In this document: piece by piece, positions 61,856 through 64,000 of the stretch
How positions within the stretch are numbered: position 1 is the stretch's first letter
How the letters are laid out: each line of letters starts with the position of its first letter
Assembly (NCBI GenBank): GCA_902506565.1
Contig: LR732703.1
Span: forward strand, 3,578,256 to 3,642,255
Reading direction: 5' to 3'
Length of the DNA stretch: 64,000 nucleotides
Origin: Burkholderiales bacterium 8X
GTDB lineage: Bacteria; Pseudomonadota; Gammaproteobacteria; Burkholderiales; Burkholderiaceae_C
The notes under the pieces: generated by a model
What the model saw: only the letters and a program-made list of their open reading frames with translations
Told to the model about the DNA's origin: nothing
The model's database searches: none
Position numbers and translations under genes: made by a program

Positions 61856-62698
61856 TCATGCCGCCGCACGATGTGGCTCGAACACGAATTCGTCGAGGTA
61901 GGCCGCGAAGCCTTCCTCGGTGCGGGCCATGGCGGCGTAGCGGGTCATGTGCTGCGCATCGAATGGGTATTCGCTGCCGAAGGCCACCGGCCAGGCGCCT
62001 CGCTCGACATGCACGGTGGCGGTGGTGTAGAGCTGCGAAACGGTCGAGGGCGCCAGGTGCTTGTCCTCCAGCAGATCGCCTTCGTAGAAGTTCTCGAAGG
62101 TGGCGATCACCCGGTGCGCCGCCTGCGCCATCGCCATGACCTCGAAGGCCTTGCCGACCCAGACGTTGCCGTGGCGATCGCCGTAGAGGCCGTGGAACAG
62201 CACCACGTCGGGCCGGAGCGCGGGCAGCATGACGATCGGGTCGCCGCCTTCTGCGTAGGGGTTCGGTATGACCTGCCATTCGGGTCGGTACCTGAGGATG
62301 TCCGAGCCGATCAGCCCGCGCATCGGCATGAAAGGCAGTCCCTTCTGCGCCGCCGCAATCGACGAATGGAAGGCCGGGCAGGTGGTGTCTCGCACCTCCA
62401 TGCGGCCGGACGATGCCCATGCACGGAACCGCGGCGCCAGGCCGAAGTCGCCCAGGATCACGCCGGGCATTTCGAGGTAGCTCACGCAGCCCGCGCCGAT
62501 CAGCAGGTCTGCGACGTAGCCGCTGGGCGGCCCGCCGATCAGCCGCAGGTTGCGCGCGCCTTTTCGCACGAGGGCGCGTGCGGCTTCGGCAGGTGCGCCG
62601 CCGTAATCGGCGGGTACCACGAGCGTGTCGCCATCCCGCACGTATTCGACGAGTTCGGAAACGTCCTTCAGCACGACGGGTGGGATTCTGTTTTCCAT
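61856..62698 (-). CDS. Family I CoA-transferase alpha subunit (IpdA/GctA-like)
   Basis: A 280-residue subunit of the COG1788 group: VEYVRDGDTLVVPADYGGAPAEAARALVRKGARNLRLIGGP, GAGCVSYLEMPGVILGDFGLAPRFR, GLIGSDILRY and DVVLFHGLYGDRHGNVWVG. Pairs with the following beta subunit, 14 bases apart. It could be a CoA-transferase or, like IpdAB of steroid degradation, a hydrolase of cyclic CoA esters; which cannot be settled from sequence. Starts 4 bases after the CoA-ligase stop. Confidence 0.88.
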   Translation of the reverse strand: MENRIPPVVLKDVSELVEYVRDGDTLVVPADYGGAPAEAARALVRKGARNLRLIGGPPSGYVADLLIGAGCVSYLEMPGVILGDFGLAPRFRAWASSGRMEVRDTTCPAFHSSIAAAQKGLPFMPMRGLIGSDILRYRPEWQVIPNPYAEGGDPIVMLPALRPDVVLFHGLYGDRHGNVWVGKAFEVMAMAQAAHRVIATFENFYEGDLLEDKHLAPSTVSQLYTTATVHVERGAWPVAFGSEYPFDAQHMTRYAAMARTEEGFAAYLDEFVFEPHRAAA

Positions 62699-62702
62699 GA
62701 TG

Positions 62703-64000
62703 TCAGCCCTCGGTGGTTTGCGCCGGCAACACGTGGACCAGCTTTGTCTTCAGATTGGAGGTGGCGAGCGAGCCCGCCGCGACGATGCTTGCCTTCAGGC
62801 GAATCTTCAGCATCAGGTGTACCTTGGCCTCGATCTTCTCGGCCAGCGGGGCCCACGACGACTCGGGCAGCGTGGCAGCCGCCTCGATCCTCATCCGGAC
62901 GGGCGGCGTGACACTGGGCAGCGGCTTGTCGAGCACGATCTGCATCTGACCCGACACATCGGGCGAAAAAGTCTCCACCACTTCCTTGATCGCCGTCGGG
63001 TAGACCTTCACCCCTGCGATGTTCATCAGGTCGTCGGCGCGGCCCACGAAATGAAAGCGCGAACCGAAGCGGCCGCAGTGCGGGCATTCGCCCACGTTGA
63101 GCTTCAGGATGTCGCCTGTGGCGTACCGCATCGCCGGCGCAGCTTCGTATTCGAGGCCGGTGTGGATCGCCTCACCGACCTGCCCGTCGACCAGCGGCAG
63201 CGGTTTGCGCGTGTCGGGGTCGACGAGGTCGTAGCGGAAGCAGTAGTCCTCGGCCATGTAGTGCAGTCCCTGGTGATCCGGTCCGCCGCACTCGACCGTC
63301 GCGTTGGTCCACGCGCCGGAGCTGGAGTCGAACACCTTGGCGCCCGAGCCCTCCTGCAGCCTCTTGCGGTAGGCCGGAATGGCCATGCCGGGTTCGCCGC
63401 CAACCAGGATCACCTCGATGCCCATCTCCTTCAGCGGGCGGCCGAGCTGTTCGGGCGCACGATTGATGAGATGGGACACCATCGACGGCGTCGCGAAGAG
63501 AACGCGCGGGCGGCAGGCTTCGATGTATTGCAGCGCCTTCGTGACGCCGGCCTCCGCGCCCAACGGAATCGGCCGCGCGCCGTAGGCCTCGGCCGCCTGC
63601 ACCATGGTCGTGCCCGCCACCCAGATCGACAGGCCGAACAGCTGCAGGATCGAATCCCCGCGCCGCAGGCCGATCATCTCGAACACACGCCCGATGGTGA
63701 GATACGTCAGCTCCAGATCCTTTCGGGTGAAAAGGTAGAAGGTCGGCATGCCGGTCGTGCCGGAGGTGCCCGCCACGTGGATCACGTCCTCGATCGGCGC
63801 GCACAGGTGCATGCCGAACGGATGCCCGTACTTTTCGAGCGACTGCTGCTGCGACTCGCGATGAAGCGCCTTCGTGAGGAAGGCCGGCAACGCACGAAAG
63901 TCTTCGATCGTGCGGATATCGCGCGGGTCGGATATCCCGGCGGCGCGCATCCTGGCGTTGTAGTACTCGTTCTTGAAGCAGTACGCCAGTTGCGGGCCCA
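62703..64000 (-). CDS. Phenylacetate-CoA ligase-like enzyme (5' end outside window)
   Basis: An adenylate-forming ligase of the PaaK group; about 432 residues are visible and the frame stays open to the window edge. ATP loop AGTSGTTGMPTFYLFT, then FATPSMVSHLINRA, VGGEPGMAIPAYRKR, FDSSSGAWTNATVECG, MRYATGDILKLNVGECPHCGRFGSRFHFVGRADDLMNIAGVKVYPTAIKEV. Activates an (aryl) carboxylic acid with CoA and is presumably the entry step of the operon. The acid is unknown; general PaaK similarity does not prove phenylacetate. Confidence 0.9.
   Translation of the reverse strand, partial: GPQLAYCFKNEYYNARMRAAGISDPRDIRTIEDFRALPAFLTKALHRESQQQSLEKYGHPFGMHLCAPIEDVIHVAGTSGTTGMPTFYLFTRKDLELTYLTIGRVFEMIGLRRGDSILQLFGLSIWVAGTTMVQAAEAYGARPIPLGAEAGVTKALQYIEACRPRVLFATPSMVSHLINRAPEQLGRPLKEMGIEVILVGGEPGMAIPAYRKRLQEGSGAKVFDSSSGAWTNATVECGGPDHQGLHYMAEDYCFRYDLVDPDTRKPLPLVDGQVGEAIHTGLEYEAAPAMRYATGDILKLNVGECPHCGRFGSRFHFVGRADDLMNIAGVKVYPTAIKEVVETFSPDVSGQMQIVLDKPLPSVTPPVRMRIEAAATLPESSWAPLAEKIEAKVHLMLKIRLKASIVAAGSLATSNLKTKLVHVLPAQTTEG

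Overview
The window is a GC-rich, almost gapless piece of chromosome from a betaproteobacterium, most likely Burkholderiales close to Comamonadaceae (Variovorax-like). This placement is inferred from the fis-purH, pilGHIJ-chpA, pyrR-pyrB-pyrC' and protocatechuate 3,4-cleavage arrangements; no 16S gene is present. I see no insertion sequence, prophage, CRISPR array or integrase. Two tRNA genes are present: Arg-CCT at 18490 and Met-CAT at 57604.

Layout. 1-7.4 kb holds the beta-ketoadipate pathway: pcaI-pcaJ-pcaF with the divergent IclR regulator gene pcaR, then the LysR gene pcaQ divergent from pcaH-pcaG. 7.5-12.4 kb holds a dihaem cytochrome c, a MoxR ATPase/small membrane protein/GNAT/CoxE-like VWA operon, and an isolated 2-oxoglutarate oxygenase. 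12.4-18.5 kb is tamA-tamB. 18.5-19.3 kb holds tRNA-Arg, a small membrane ORF running into the antisense of that tRNA, and a hairpin-rich non-coding stretch ending in an intrinsic terminator. 19.3-23.8 kb is a tightly overlapped minus-strand operon algH-ruvX-pyrR-pyrB-pyrC'-plsC, with photolyase divergent from it. 25.4-35.7 kb is the twitching-motility chemosensory operon (pilG, pilH, pilI, pilJ, chpA/pilL) preceded by rubredoxin. 35.9-38.1 kb is thiD-like and hemL. 38.2-41.1 kb is dusB-fis-purH.

41.3-53.4 kb carries single housekeeping genes (a YqaA-like membrane protein, GST, ychF, a MOSC protein, a UbiH-like hydroxylase, dsbC, an M61 peptidase, enoyl-CoA hydratase) and a PaoABC-type periplasmic molybdenum aldehyde oxidoreductase. 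53.4-57.6 kb is an ECF sigma/membrane anti-sigma pair divergent from a VWA lipoprotein. 57.8-64 kb is a minus-strand catabolic operon: a PaaK-like CoA ligase (cut by the window edge), a two-subunit family I CoA-transferase, an MmgE/PrpD protein, a CaiB-type CoA-transferase and a divergent crotonase.

Most notable: (1) the structured intergenic region 19078-19296, a candidate small RNA; (2) a textbook terminator hairpin inside the tamA signal-peptide codons; (3) a pyrC copy that has lost its metal-binding histidines; (4) the CoA-dependent operon of unknown substrate at the right end; (5) a clear PcaR operator.
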